DNA of 25,685 nucleotides, taken from assembly GCA_031411235.1 (NCBI GenBank), contig JANOAR010000076.1:1-25685 (forward strand). The letters run 5' to 3'. The notes under the pieces were generated by a model. It was not told the origin of the DNA. It was given only the letters and a program-made list of their open reading frames with translations, and did no database searches. How positions within the stretch are numbered: the stretch's first letter is position 1; every line of letters starts with the position of its first letter. Below, one piece after another: positions 1-7,934 of this stretch. The stretch comes from JANOAR01 sp031411235 (lineage in GTDB: Bacteria > Verrucomicrobiota > Verrucomicrobiia > Verrucomicrobiales > Verrucomicrobiaceae). The position numbers and the translations under genes were made by a program.

Positions 1-56
1 TGGAACCACGGCTAATCTCACCGTGCCCCGGAGGGGCGCGAGAAGCTATCTTGGGG
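1..56 (+). repeat. Dispersed intergenic repeat, copy 1 (probably continues before the window)
   Basis: These 56 bases match 24789-24844 at 54 of 56 positions in the same orientation. The core contains CCCGGAGGGGCGCGAGAAG. A third, inverted copy of the core lies at 24919-24938. No coding function is apparent. The match starts at the first base, so the left boundary of the repeat cannot be seen. Confidence 0.85.
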
Positions 57-76
57 ATCATCATGTTTTGGGAAAA

Positions 77-260
77 ACAGCGAGCGGCATGGCGCACAAA
101 AAGGGAGGTAATGGAACCAGGACAGATCGGCTAAAGCCTCGTACTCCAACGAGGCCAACTTGTGCCTTGGAACGCTCGGCCCAAGGCAATGAATCGCCAC
201 GTTGGAGTACGAGGCTTTAGCCGCTCTGTCCTTGCCACTTGTGGCCGTAGTCTTGGCTTA
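77..260 (+). repeat. 184-bp stem-loop repeat element, copy A
   Basis: A perfect 24-bp inverted repeat (128-151 and 200-223) encloses a 48-bp loop (152-199). With a few mismatches the stem extends to about 33 bp. The loop has its own 7-bp stem (GCCTTGG at 164-170, CCAAGGC at 181-187). Each outer arm contains the small palindrome GGCTAAAGCC. Unique flanks of 51 bp (left) and 37 bp (right) complete the element. A second copy of the same length lies at 15532-15715. There the flanks are inverted relative to this copy, but the loop is in the same orientation (see findings). It could be a REP/BIME-like element or a non-autonomous mobile element. No transposase is nearby. Confidence 0.85.
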
Positions 261-414
261 TGTTGGGCCACGCTTTTCCAAAAACGTGATGCGCGGCAGT
301 ATAACTAGGCACTTAATCAAGTGCCATTCCTGACAGTCTCCAAGTCTGACAGCCTGATAGTCTTCTCTGCCCGGCGCAAGCCTCCCAAGGCCCAACCGCC
401 GAAAAGGCAGCCTC

Positions 415-677
415 AAACGGGACGCGTTTGCCCCTGCCGACGCCTCGGCTATCACCGATGAGAGCCGTTTAGCCCTGCCGAGGCCTCAGCAGCCCTAAAC
501 GGAGCGCGTTTACCCCTGCCGACGCCTCGCCTAGCACAGATGAGAGCCGCCCAGCCCAACCGACGCCTCGGCTGCGTCAAACGAGCCGCGCCTAACCCCG
601 CCGACGCTCCGGCTATCGCAGATGAGAGCCGTTTAGCCCCGCCGACACGGCGGCAGGACCAAACGGGACGCGTTTAG
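415..677. repeat. 82-bp tandem repeat, 3.2 copies
   Basis: Units begin at 415, 497, 579 and 661, each with AAACG. The first three are exactly 82 bases and the fourth stops after about 17. Within each unit there is a weaker period of about 41 bases, because GTTT-(A/G)CCC-GCCGACGCC recurs in both halves. The invariant block is GATGAGAGCC. 82 is not a multiple of 3, so a continuous protein repeat is unlikely. Confidence 0.85.
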
Positions 678-1008
678 CGGTTCCAAATGCCACTGCTGAC
701 ATGCCACCCACCATGCTCCCACCCAGATTCCCATGGCAAGGTTTGCGGCATGGGGCCAGTTTGCACCGGAGACTTTGGTGTTCTGCCAAAGTTTTTTGAA
801 CTTGCGCTGCCAGAGCCCTATTTGTGTGACAGCGCAGGGGAAGTGGTTCAATATGCAAAGGTTCATTGTTCCGAAGCATTTAACCACTGTTCCTCGTCCA
901 CCGGCCCATAGGTGGTTCCTCCAATGTCCCAATGATTCAAGCTAGAGTATGGTAAAGCGTCCAAAAAAATCCTCCCCAGCGGCTCCGAAAGAGGATCTGG
1001 CCAAAGAA

Positions 1009-1299
1009 TTACCTGCTGCTATAGTGTTGATGACGGTCATGTAGCGTGCGGGCGACGTTCAGGTCATTCTCCAACTCGTTCTCACTCGTCTGCAAGGCGG
1101 AGACGTCCCAGCGCCCGAGTTCATAAAGGAAATGCACTCGGGGCATGTCGGCGAGGTCGGCGGCTTGGCCGGAACTGAGCCTGCCTGTGTCAAAGAGCTT
1201 CACCGCCATCGCCATGCGTGCTTCGCGCGCAAACTCGCCTTCGGAAACGTGCAAGGAACCGAGGAGCGATTCGGGGTATGGGATGCTCAGAGTCTTCAT
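1009..1299 (-). CDS. UPF0175-family antitoxin-like protein, orphan
   Basis: This is a 96-residue protein starting MKTLSIPYPESLL. It resembles UPF0175 (COG2886), small predicted helix-turn-helix antitoxins of type II toxin-antitoxin pairs. The family pattern is visible: an N-terminal beta segment, EFAREARMAMAVKLFDTG (about 22-39), the predicted helix-turn-helix GRLSSGQAADLADM, and the acidic ELENDL near the C-terminus. I chose the internal ATG at 1299, because the frame upstream to 1437 lacks family character. Partners in this family are usually PIN-like DUF3368 toxins encoded directly downstream. Here that would be below 1009 on the minus strand, where no such frame exists. It is probably a stranded antitoxin or a stand-alone regulator. 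Confidence 0.75.
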   Translation of the reverse strand: MKTLSIPYPESLLGSLHVSEGEFAREARMAMAVKLFDTGRLSSGQAADLADMPRVHFLYELGRWDVSALQTSENELENDLNVARTLHDRHQHYSSR

Positions 1300-1602
1300 G
1301 GTTGGAGTGCAGGGCACCAGAAAGGCGGAGGCAAGGTGGGGATTGGCACCTTTCATCTGTGGTGGGTCGTCCGGCGTCGTCCATGGTAAGATGAAGGACG
1401 CAAGTGCCGATGGATTCCCAGCTGATGCCACGCTCACGAGCTAGGGTGGACGCTGCTCAAACCCATCGCTTCCTGGAGTTCCTGCAAGCGTCCTTTGCCG
1501 CCATTCCCTCGTGATAGGGTTACACCCCATCGTGAAGGGCGAAGGGGGCCGTTAGTCTCGGCGGACATCTCCTGAGCAGGGGCGGTGCTGCTGTTGCAAC
1601 CC

Positions 1603-1698
1603 ATGAAAACCCATTCCCTCACGCCCGAACCGATGCATCGCCTCGTCACTTGCTCCTGCTGCTGCGCGATCAAAGTGCGTGAGGAGAGCAGGCGATGA
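1603..1698 (+). CDS. Possible Cys-rich 31-aa leader peptide overlapping the YHS-G6PD gene
   Basis: The frame encodes 31 residues with a CSCCC cluster at positions 17-21 and a basic tail ending in SRR. Its TGA overlaps the ATG of the next gene as ATGA (1695-1698), the usual sign of translational coupling. There is no strong ribosome site before its ATG. The GAGGAG that would serve the downstream gene lies inside this frame, at about 1680-1686. A Cys cluster before a gene with a metal-binding YHS domain and a copper exporter would suit a metal- or thiol-sensing leader. A chance frame cannot be excluded at this length. Confidence 0.4.
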   Translation: MKTHSLTPEPMHRLVTCSCCCAIKVREESRR

Positions 1699-3314
1699 GT
1701 GTGCGAGATCCCATCTGCGGCATGACCGTCAACCCAGACAACGCGCTTCATGCGGAGCGCGATGGTCAGACACATTATTTCTGCGGTGAAGAATGCCTCC
1801 AGCAATTTCAAAATGCTTCGGCGGTGTCACAGCGCGCGGGGCCGTGTGTCATCGTGATCTTTGGCGCGTCGGGCGATTTGACGAAGCGGAAGCTCCTGCC
1901 TTCTCTCTGCAACCTCATCGTCAGTGGTTTGCTTGCTGATGAGTTTTCAATCATCGGTGTGGGCCGCAGAGAGTGGTCGGATGAAGACTTCAGGCAGCAG
2001 ATGCGGAGTGCTGTGGCCGAGTTTGCCACGCAGAAAGTGGACCCAACATTGTGGACGAACATCGAGCAGCGGCTGCGCTACTGCCGTGGGGCCTACACCG
2101 AGACCGAAACTTATCAAAAGCTGAGCGCCATGCTGGCTGAGTCGGACTCAAAGCATCACACCGGCGGGAATGCGTTGTTTTATCTTTCCGTGCCGCCCGC
2201 TTCCTTTGCACCCATCGCCCAACAGCTTCACGAGAACGGTTTGTTGAAGGAGACGCCGCCGGTTTGGCGACGGCTCGTGATCGAGAAGCCATTCGGCCAT
2301 GATCTGGCCTCCGCTCGGGAATTGAACGCCACTCTCGCGTCGGCACTGACTGAATCGCAGATCTTCCGCATTGATCATTACCTCGGCAAAGAGACCGCGC
2401 AGAACCTCCTCGTGTTCCGCCTCGGCAACAGCATGATCGAGCCGGTCTGGAACCGCACGTTCATTGATCATGTGGAGATCACAGCGGCGGAAGCGATTGG
2501 GATCGAAGGCCGTGCTGCCTTCTATGAAACCGCCGGTGCATTCCGCGACATGATGCAGACCCACATGCTGATGATGCTCGCCCTCATCACGATGGAGCCA
2601 CCCGCATCTCTGTCTGGAGAAGCCGTGCGCAATGAAAAAGCCAAGCTGCTCGAAGCCATTCGTATTCCCAAGCCAGAAGACGTAATGCGCGACACGGTGC
2701 GCGGCCAGTATGGGCCGGGCCAGGTCAACGGTAAGTCCATCGCGGGGTATCGCGAAGAACCGGGTGTGTCGCCGGAGTCAACGGTTGAAACCTTTGCCGC
2801 TGCCAAGCTGTGGGTGGACAACTGGCGCTGGGCAGGCGTGCCCTTCTATCTGCGCACCGGCAAGCGCCTTGCCCGCCGCGTCACCGAGATCATCGTCCAT
2901 TTCAAGAGTCCGCCGCTCTCGCTGTTTGGCGGCACGGAATGTTCCCCGCTCGGCCCCAACCTGCTCATCATGCACATCCAGCCCGAGGAAGGCATCACCC
3001 TGCAAATGCGTGCGAAGACACCGGGGCCAACCATTCGCACGCGCGCCGTGACGCTCGACTTTGACTATGCTCAATTTGGCAAAGTCGCGCCCACCACCGG
3101 CTACGAGAAGCTGCTCTACGATTGCCTCATGGGCGACCCGACGCTCTTCCACCGCTCCGACATGGTGGAGGCCGCATGGAAGATCGCTGATCCGATTCTG
3201 AGCACCTGGGCCAGCCATCCGCGCGAACTCCTGCCGACTTATGCCCCCGGAACTTGGGGACCGCCCGAGGCTGAACACTTGCTGGCTGGTGACGGCCACT
3301 GGTGGACGGCATAG
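1695..3314 (+). CDS. zwf: YHS-domain/glucose-6-phosphate 1-dehydrogenase fusion
   Basis: A 539-residue protein with two parts. Residues 1 to about 42 form a YHS domain (DPICGMTV at 5-12, YFCGEEC at 28-34; Cys 8, 30 and 34), a small metal-binding module usually fused to heavy-metal ATPases. From residue 50 it is a full-length glucose-6-phosphate dehydrogenase, which oxidises glucose-6-phosphate to 6-phosphogluconolactone and makes NADPH. Visible motifs are the dinucleotide loop GASGDLTKRKL (57-67), EKPFG (197-201), the active-site signature RIDHYLGKE (225-233, catalytic His near 227) and GVPFYLRTGKRL (381-392). The start has GAGGAG about 10 bases upstream and the first codons already encode the YHS motif, so the fusion is not a start artefact. 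It is followed after 54 bp by a copper ATPase. The enzyme assignment is firm; a metal-responsive role for the YHS part is inference. Confidence 0.93.
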   Translation: MSVRDPICGMTVNPDNALHAERDGQTHYFCGEECLQQFQNASAVSQRAGPCVIVIFGASGDLTKRKLLPSLCNLIVSGLLADEFSIIGVGRREWSDEDFRQQMRSAVAEFATQKVDPTLWTNIEQRLRYCRGAYTETETYQKLSAMLAESDSKHHTGGNALFYLSVPPASFAPIAQQLHENGLLKETPPVWRRLVIEKPFGHDLASARELNATLASALTESQIFRIDHYLGKETAQNLLVFRLGNSMIEPVWNRTFIDHVEITAAEAIGIEGRAAFYETAGAFRDMMQTHMLMMLALITMEPPASLSGEAVRNEKAKLLEAIRIPKPEDVMRDTVRGQYGPGQVNGKSIAGYREEPGVSPESTVETFAAAKLWVDNWRWAGVPFYLRTGKRLARRVTEIIVHFKSPPLSLFGGTECSPLGPNLLIMHIQPEEGITLQMRAKTPGPTIRTRAVTLDFDYAQFGKVAPTTGYEKLLYDCLMGDPTLFHRSDMVEAAWKIADPILSTWASHPRELLPTYAPGTWGPPEAEHLLAGDGHWWTA

Positions 3315-3368
3315 CCCTTCAATCCTGACGAACCTATCCAACAAGCGAACCCTTCACGACACACTGCC

Positions 3369-5690
3369 ATGAACGACGAACCGACTCATCCTACGCCTGC
3401 CGCGAAGCACGATTGCTGTGGCGGTCACGATCATCCTCAGAGCGATGTGAAGCCATCATCAGGGGCGAAATACTTCTGCCCGATGTGTCCCGGCGTGGAA
3501 TCAGACAAGCCAGGCGACTGTCCTAAATGCGGCATGGCGCTGGAGCGAAATCCTGCTTGGAAGGCTGCGGCAGCAACAATCTACACCTGTCCGATGCACC
3601 CGGAAATCGAGCAGGATCATCCGGGTGATTGCCCGATATGCGGCATGACTCTCGTGCCCAAAGCTGGCACGGCGGCGGCAGAGGAAGACGACGGCGAACT
3701 GCGCGACATGACACGGCGCATGTGGATTAGCAGCGTGCTCGCGCTGCCCGTGTTCATCGTGGCCATGCTGCACATCATTCCTTCGATGGCTCATGCTTCG
3801 TGGGTGGTGAGCGATGCTTCACGCTGGATGCAATTCATTCTCAGCACGCCGGTTGTGCTGTGGGCTGGCGCACCTTTCTTCCGTCGTGGCTGGCGCTCGT
3901 TGATCACGCTTCACTTCAACATGTGGACGCTCATCATGCTGGGCGTGGGTGCTGCTTACGCTTTCAGCGTGGTGGCCATGCTCGCGCCCTCAGTGTTTCC
4001 TGAGTCCATGCAAATGCACGGCAAGGTGGGCATTTATTTCGAAGCGGCGGCGGTGATCATCGTGCTGGTGTTGCTGGGTCAAGTGCTTGAACTCCGCGCC
4101 CGCAGCCGCACGGGCAGCGCCATCAAAGCGTTACTGAATCTCGCGCCGCCGACGGCGCGGCAAGTTGCTGATGGCGGCGATAAAGAAGTCGCGCTCGATC
4201 AAGTCAAAGTTGGCGACCTGTTGCGCGTGGTGCCAGGTGACAAGGTGCCCGTGGATGGCGAGGTGGTCGAAGGTCACTCCAACGTGGAGGAGTCCATGAT
4301 CACCGGCGAACCGCTGCCAGTGGAGAAGAAGGTCGGCGACAAGGTGACGGGCGGCACGGTCAATGGCCCCGGCAGTTTCGTCATGCGCGCCGAGCGTGTT
4401 GGCAGCGATACATTGCTCGGGCAGATCGTGAACATGGTGGCTGAGGCGCAGCGCAGCCGCGCGCCCATTCAAGGGCTTGCCGACAAAGTCGCGAGCATCT
4501 TCGTGCCGGTGGTGCTGGCGGTTTCGGTGCTCACTTTTGTCTTGTGGATGTGGCTTGGGCCGGAGCCTGCGCTCGCACACGCCATCGTCAACGCGGTCGC
4601 CGTTCTCATCATCGCCTGTCCCTGCGCTCTTGGTTTGGCGACGCCTATGTCAATCATGGTGGGTGTCGGACGCGGCGCGCAAGAGGGCGTGCTGGTGAAG
4701 AACGCGGAGGCACTCGAACGCTTGGAGAAGATCACCACGCTCGTCGTGGACAAAACGGGCACGCTCACGCAGGGCAAACCCAAACTCATGGATGTCATGC
4801 CCAGCGAGGGCTTTGATGCGAAGGAGTTTCTGCGTCTCGCTGCCTCCCTGGAGCAGAACAGCGAGCACCCGCTCGCCGCCGCGATTGTGGAAGGCGCGAA
4901 GGACCGAGGTGTCGTTATCGAGGCGGTGAAGGACTTTCGTTCCGTCACGGCGGGCGGTGTTGTCGGCACCATCGCGGGTCGTGTGGTGATGATCGGCAAA
5001 CCCGATTTCCTGCGCAACGAAAAGGTCACCGGCTTGGAGGCGCTTGAAGCCTCGGCGGTGAAACTTCAAGATGAAGGCAAGACCGCGATGTTTGTCGCCA
5101 TTGATGGCAAACCGGCAGGCATCCTCGCTGTGGCCGACCCGATCAAATCCACCACCCCCGAAGCCATCCGTGATCTTCAGGCACTTGGGTTGAAAATCGT
5201 CATGCTCACGGGAGACAACCGCCGCACCGCCGCCGTGGTGGCGAAGCAACTCGGTCTTGATGCAGTGGAAGCCGAGATCGAACCCGCCGGAAAAGTCGCG
5301 CATGTGAAGAAGCTGCGGGAGGAAGGCAAGCACGTCGCGATGGCTGGCGACGGCATCAACGACGCACCCGCCCTCAGCGAAGCGGAGGTCGGCATCGCGA
5401 TGGGCACCGGCACCGATGTGGCGATGCAAAGCGCAGGCATCACGCTCGTCAAAGGCGATCTGCGCGGCATCGCCAAAGCCATCCGCCTCAGTCGCGCGAC
5501 CATGCGCAACATCCGGCAGAACCTGTTCTTCGCCTTTCTCTACAACGCGCTGGGCATTCCGGTGGCGGCGGGCGTGCTGTATCCCTTCTTCGGCCTGCTG
5601 CTCAGCCCCATGCTTGCCGGAGCCGCCATGAGCCTGAGTTCCGTGTCCGTCATCTCAAATGCCCTGCGATTGAGGAGCGTGAAGTTATGA
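3369..5690 (+). CDS. copA: Cu(I)-translocating P1B-type ATPase with two heavy-metal-binding modules
   Basis: A 773-residue inner-membrane copper exporter that uses ATP to move Cu(I) out of the cytosol. The N-terminus is Cys/His-rich (HDCCGGHDH, 14-22) and carries two heavy-metal-binding modules, each CPM...GDCP.CGM (37-56 and 74-93), instead of a classic HMA ferredoxin fold. Core motifs are the actuator TGE (312-314), the transmembrane copper site CPC (417-419), the phosphorylation site DKTGTLT (461-467), SEHP (498-501) and GDGINDAP (660-667). YN (725-726) and MSLSS (754-758) in the last two membrane helices are the signature of the Cu(I) subgroup. The stop overlaps the next start (ATGA at 5687-5690). 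There is no clear Shine-Dalgarno before the ATG. Copper specificity is well supported; CopA versus CopB-like naming is not settled by sequence alone. Confidence 0.93.
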   Translation: MNDEPTHPTPAAKHDCCGGHDHPQSDVKPSSGAKYFCPMCPGVESDKPGDCPKCGMALERNPAWKAAAATIYTCPMHPEIEQDHPGDCPICGMTLVPKAGTAAAEEDDGELRDMTRRMWISSVLALPVFIVAMLHIIPSMAHASWVVSDASRWMQFILSTPVVLWAGAPFFRRGWRSLITLHFNMWTLIMLGVGAAYAFSVVAMLAPSVFPESMQMHGKVGIYFEAAAVIIVLVLLGQVLELRARSRTGSAIKALLNLAPPTARQVADGGDKEVALDQVKVGDLLRVVPGDKVPVDGEVVEGHSNVEESMITGEPLPVEKKVGDKVTGGTVNGPGSFVMRAERVGSDTLLGQIVNMVAEAQRSRAPIQGLADKVASIFVPVVLAVSVLTFVLWMWLGPEPALAHAIVNAVAVLIIACPCALGLATPMSIMVGVGRGAQEGVLVKNAEALERLEKITTLVVDKTGTLTQGKPKLMDVMPSEGFDAKEFLRLAASLEQNSEHPLAAAIVEGAKDRGVVIEAVKDFRSVTAGGVVGTIAGRVVMIGKPDFLRNEKVTGLEALEASAVKLQDEGKTAMFVAIDGKPAGILAVADPIKSTTPEAIRDLQALGLKIVMLTGDNRRTAAVVAKQLGLDAVEAEIEPAGKVAHVKKLREEGKHVAMAGDGINDAPALSEAEVGIAMGTGTDVAMQSAGITLVKGDLRGIAKAIRLSRATMRNIRQNLFFAFLYNALGIPVAAGVLYPFFGLLLSPMLAGAAMSLSSVSVISNALRLRSVKL

Positions 5691-6306
5691 ACCCACACGC
5701 TCAACAAGACATCGCGAGTCACCCGATTCAGTTGAAGCGACTCGGCGTGGTGATGGAGCCGGAGCGGGGCAATCCGATGGAAGTGGGAGGCGTGTTGAAC
5801 CCGGCATCGGCACGCGGTCGCGATGGGCAGCTCTATCTCTTTCCTCGATTGGTCGCGCAGGGGAATGACTCGCGCATTGGCATCGTGCGCGTGCGTTCAA
5901 TGAGGCGGGCGATCCGGTGGGCATCGAGCGGCTGGGCTCGCGGTGGAGGCGGTGGCACGCCCCCATCCTGACTCCGCAAGGATGGCTGTTCCTTTATCAC
6001 GGCGTTTGTGAGGCATTGCGCCAGCCTGGATTGACGAGCCGATTGAATTACTCTGCGGGACTGCTCGTGCTGGATGAAAAACAGCCTCATCAAATCCGCT
6101 ATCGCTCGCCCGAGCCGATCCTGACGCCGGAGCTGCCCATAGAACGCGAGGGCATCGTGCCCAACGTCGTCTTTCCGACCGCGATTGACCGACGCGATGA
6201 CCTGGGTTTGCCGAGCCGCTTCGATGTTTACTATGGCATGGCGGACAAGCGCATCGGCGTGGCGCGGCTGGACTTGCCTGTGTTCTCAGCGCTCCAGGCT
6301 GAGTAG
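5687..6306 (+). pseudogene. Decayed GH130-type glycosidase/mannoside phosphorylase
   Basis: The first frame starts in an ATGA overlap with the ATPase gene. It reads LNPASARGRDGQLYLFPRLV and then QGNDSRIGIVRVR, an N-terminal GH130 pattern. Near 5894 the frame shifts and continues as FNEAGDPVGIERLG in another frame. The next part of a normal GH130 enzyme, the GGCEDPR-type catalytic centre and middle blades, is missing. The sequence jumps at about 5945 to the C-terminal part: APILTPQGWLFLYHGV, RSPEPILTPE, GIVPNVVFPTAI and FDVYYGMADKRIGVARLDLP. About 200 residues remain where the family has over 300. So there are at least two lesions, one frameshift and one in-gene deletion. The gene must once have been the last cistron of the metal operon. 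Confidence 0.85.
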
Positions 6307-6314
6307 CGCCTCCG

Positions 6315-6674
6315 TCACTCAGCGAGTCGCTTGACGGTGTGAATGCGAACGGCCCCTCTGAAATTAGGAATGGCAAAGTGAGTCCAGGTGTCGTTGCTGC
6401 TGATACTGATGCGGGCCTGCCGGCCAATGTTCTCGGGAATGGCGGCGAGGGTGCCATGCAGGGTCACAATGTAAGAGCGGGTGGTGGTGGAAACCTGTAG
6501 CTTGTGGATTTCAGAATCGGAGTCGTAGCCAAAATCCTTTTCAATGGTGACGAAAAGGTGGTCGTGGTCGTGCTCTGCGTGCAGAGCGGGCGCGAATAGG
6601 CTCAGCAATGCCAGCATGATGGCTGAGAGGAAAAGGCGCTGACTGATTTTGTTGGGTGGAGTGTGAGTATTCAT
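6315..6674 (-). CDS. Small exported protein of unknown function
   Basis: This 119-residue protein has a convincing signal peptide: a basic start, a hydrophobic core (FLSAIMLALLSLFAP) and a likely cleavage site after residue 33 (ALHA). The mature protein of about 86 residues begins with an acidic, His-rich stretch (EHDHDH) that could bind metal. It continues as alternating beta-like segments. I do not recognise a family. It faces the metal operon tail-to-tail, with eight bases between the stops. A perfect 7-bp dyad (6298-6304/6317-6323) covers both stop codons. The His-rich mature N-terminus and the copper-operon neighbour make a periplasmic metal-binding role possible but unproven. Confidence 0.7.
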   Translation of the reverse strand: MNTHTPPNKISQRLFLSAIMLALLSLFAPALHAEHDHDHLFVTIEKDFGYDSDSEIHKLQVSTTTRSYIVTLHGTLAAIPENIGRQARISISSNDTWTHFAIPNFRGAVRIHTVKRLAE

Positions 6675-7934
6675 AGTGTGATGAAAGTGTGTTAGGGGCC
6701 AGCCTTTGCAAGGAGGTGTTTGAGGGCTAGTTCGCAGGTTGAACTCGGAATGAGAAGCCCATCAAAGATCACTCATTGATGGGCTTTGTGTTTTGCCAAG
6801 TTCTGCAAAACTCACTCATTGCTAGTGGCGCGATCCATGACCGCCGAAACTGAAATGAAAACCTGGCAGGCTGATGTGTCCCCCGCTGCCATGGTGACTG
6901 GAACCATGCCCGGAGCCGTGGCTTGGCGTGTAGTGCTAATAACCCCCATGAACGGTTCGGGGGGCGATAGTTGACAGCGAGCTGCCCAGCCTTCACCCGG
7001 CAAAGCGCCGTAACCCACCGCCTCCGGCTCTAGGTCGTCGTTCGTGCTGGCGATGTCGGGGGGCACCTCCGCATTGCGCTGCGCAGTCCAACCCACCCAG
7101 ACCCACCACCGGTGCCGCGTGCTGGCAAGGGCCGCGGCCAACCCACCAGCGAGCGAGCCCTGTGCACGCTGCCCAGCGCTTTGCCCGTGCATTGGCGCAC
7201 GGCCTGCGATGCTGCCCACGGCAACGCTTGCCCTCTCGGCCTGCAATGCGCCCCCTGCCGAGCGCTTGGCGTGAAGATGGCGAGCAGCCTGCGGTGACTC
7301 CGCCTCGTAGCGTGGGGCGGAAACGGAGCGTGACGGGCTAAAGCCCGAGACTTCTTCTGCGCAGCCAGGGGCAGGCGCGAACGCTGCGAGCGGCCTGCCG
7401 TGCCACAATGCCCAGCGCATCGCCCGGACACTGCGAGCGGCCTACCAAGCAGCCTTGGGCGAAGCGGTGGCGTGGGGTCGTGCGGTGCGCCGTGCGCGAA
7501 TGAAGACGCTGTCCTTGTTTAACCGCTCTCATGCCCGCAATGCACCCTTGCTGCTGCGTGGCAGCTTCGCCACTTGTACAAACAAGCACGCTGAGCTTGC
7601 CGCTTGGCGCTGGCGAGCACGGCGCTGACTTTGTGAAGCCCTGTGATGAACTGATCCCGCCAGTGGATCGAGCCACTTGCAAACCTCTGGCTGGGCATCT
7701 TTAACCCTTTATTTTTAGTCTGATGGATCCTGGCGGTTGATGTGTTTCTGATGCCATTTGGTAAAAGATGTGCGGTAAGAGATTGGGGCGAAAGACGCTG
7801 GCTGAGGTTTTGCAAGTTGCTCGATCATTTGAAAATAAACCGCGCACATCTCCCAAACCCTGCTATCAGCCCCCCCGCAGTTTTTTGGGCGCAGATGTTT
7901 TTGTGCTGCAAAGCGATTGCGGACAAATACATCT
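6675..7934. other. Long gene-free region
   Basis: About 1.26 kb without a supportable gene on either strand. 6960-7500 is very GC-rich, with degenerate repetition of motifs such as GCCCAGCGC and CTGCGAGCGGCCT. Several frames stay open here because of composition only. A small palindrome CGGGCTAAAGCCCG lies at 7334-7347; its core GGCTAAAGCC is shared with the arms of the 184-bp stem-loop elements. 7690-7934 is AT-richer and must contain the promoter and a leader of the helicase gene, but I cannot place a -35/-10 pair. Confidence 0.6.
6757..6796 (+). terminator. Hairpin with T-rich tail, terminator-like
   Basis: A perfect 9-bp stem (GCCCATCAA at 6757-6765, TTGATGGGC at 6776-6784) with a 10-base loop is followed by TTTGTGTTTT. 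By shape it is an intrinsic terminator for plus-strand transcription. No intact plus-strand gene ends just upstream, so it may be the terminator of the metal operon left some distance away, or a relic. Confidence 0.5.

Larger units (their letters stand above)
1..1008. other. Gene-free, repeat-rich intergenic region
   Basis: No open frame here looks like a real gene: the frames are short, of biased composition and show no recognisable motifs. The stretch holds a dispersed repeat (1-56), a 184-bp stem-loop element (77-260), a perfect 7-bp hairpin with a 4-nt loop at 308-325 (GGCACTT/AAGTGCC, no T tract) and an 82-bp tandem repeat (415-677). I see nothing in 678-1008. Confidence 0.7.

Noticed and set aside
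1440..1602. MerR/CueR-type copper operator before the metal operon
   Set aside because: There is a repeated TCGTGA(A/T)(A)GGG word near 1510-1540, but no spaced -35/-10 pair with the usual dyad could be placed.
6298..6323. Bidirectional terminator over the converging stops (GCTGAGT/ACTCAGC)
   Set aside because: The 7-bp dyad is perfect but has no T tract on either side. It may be chance, so it is mentioned only under the neighbouring gene.
6812..7420. 202-codon minus-strand open frame in the GC-rich spacer
   Set aside because: Composition keeps several frames open here. The product is Ala/Arg/Ser-rich without motifs and there is no ribosome site or neighbour that supports it.
7917..7934. 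TTG start adding six residues to the helicase
   Set aside because: The ATG at 7935 gives the usual short family N-terminus, and no ribosome site favours the TTG.
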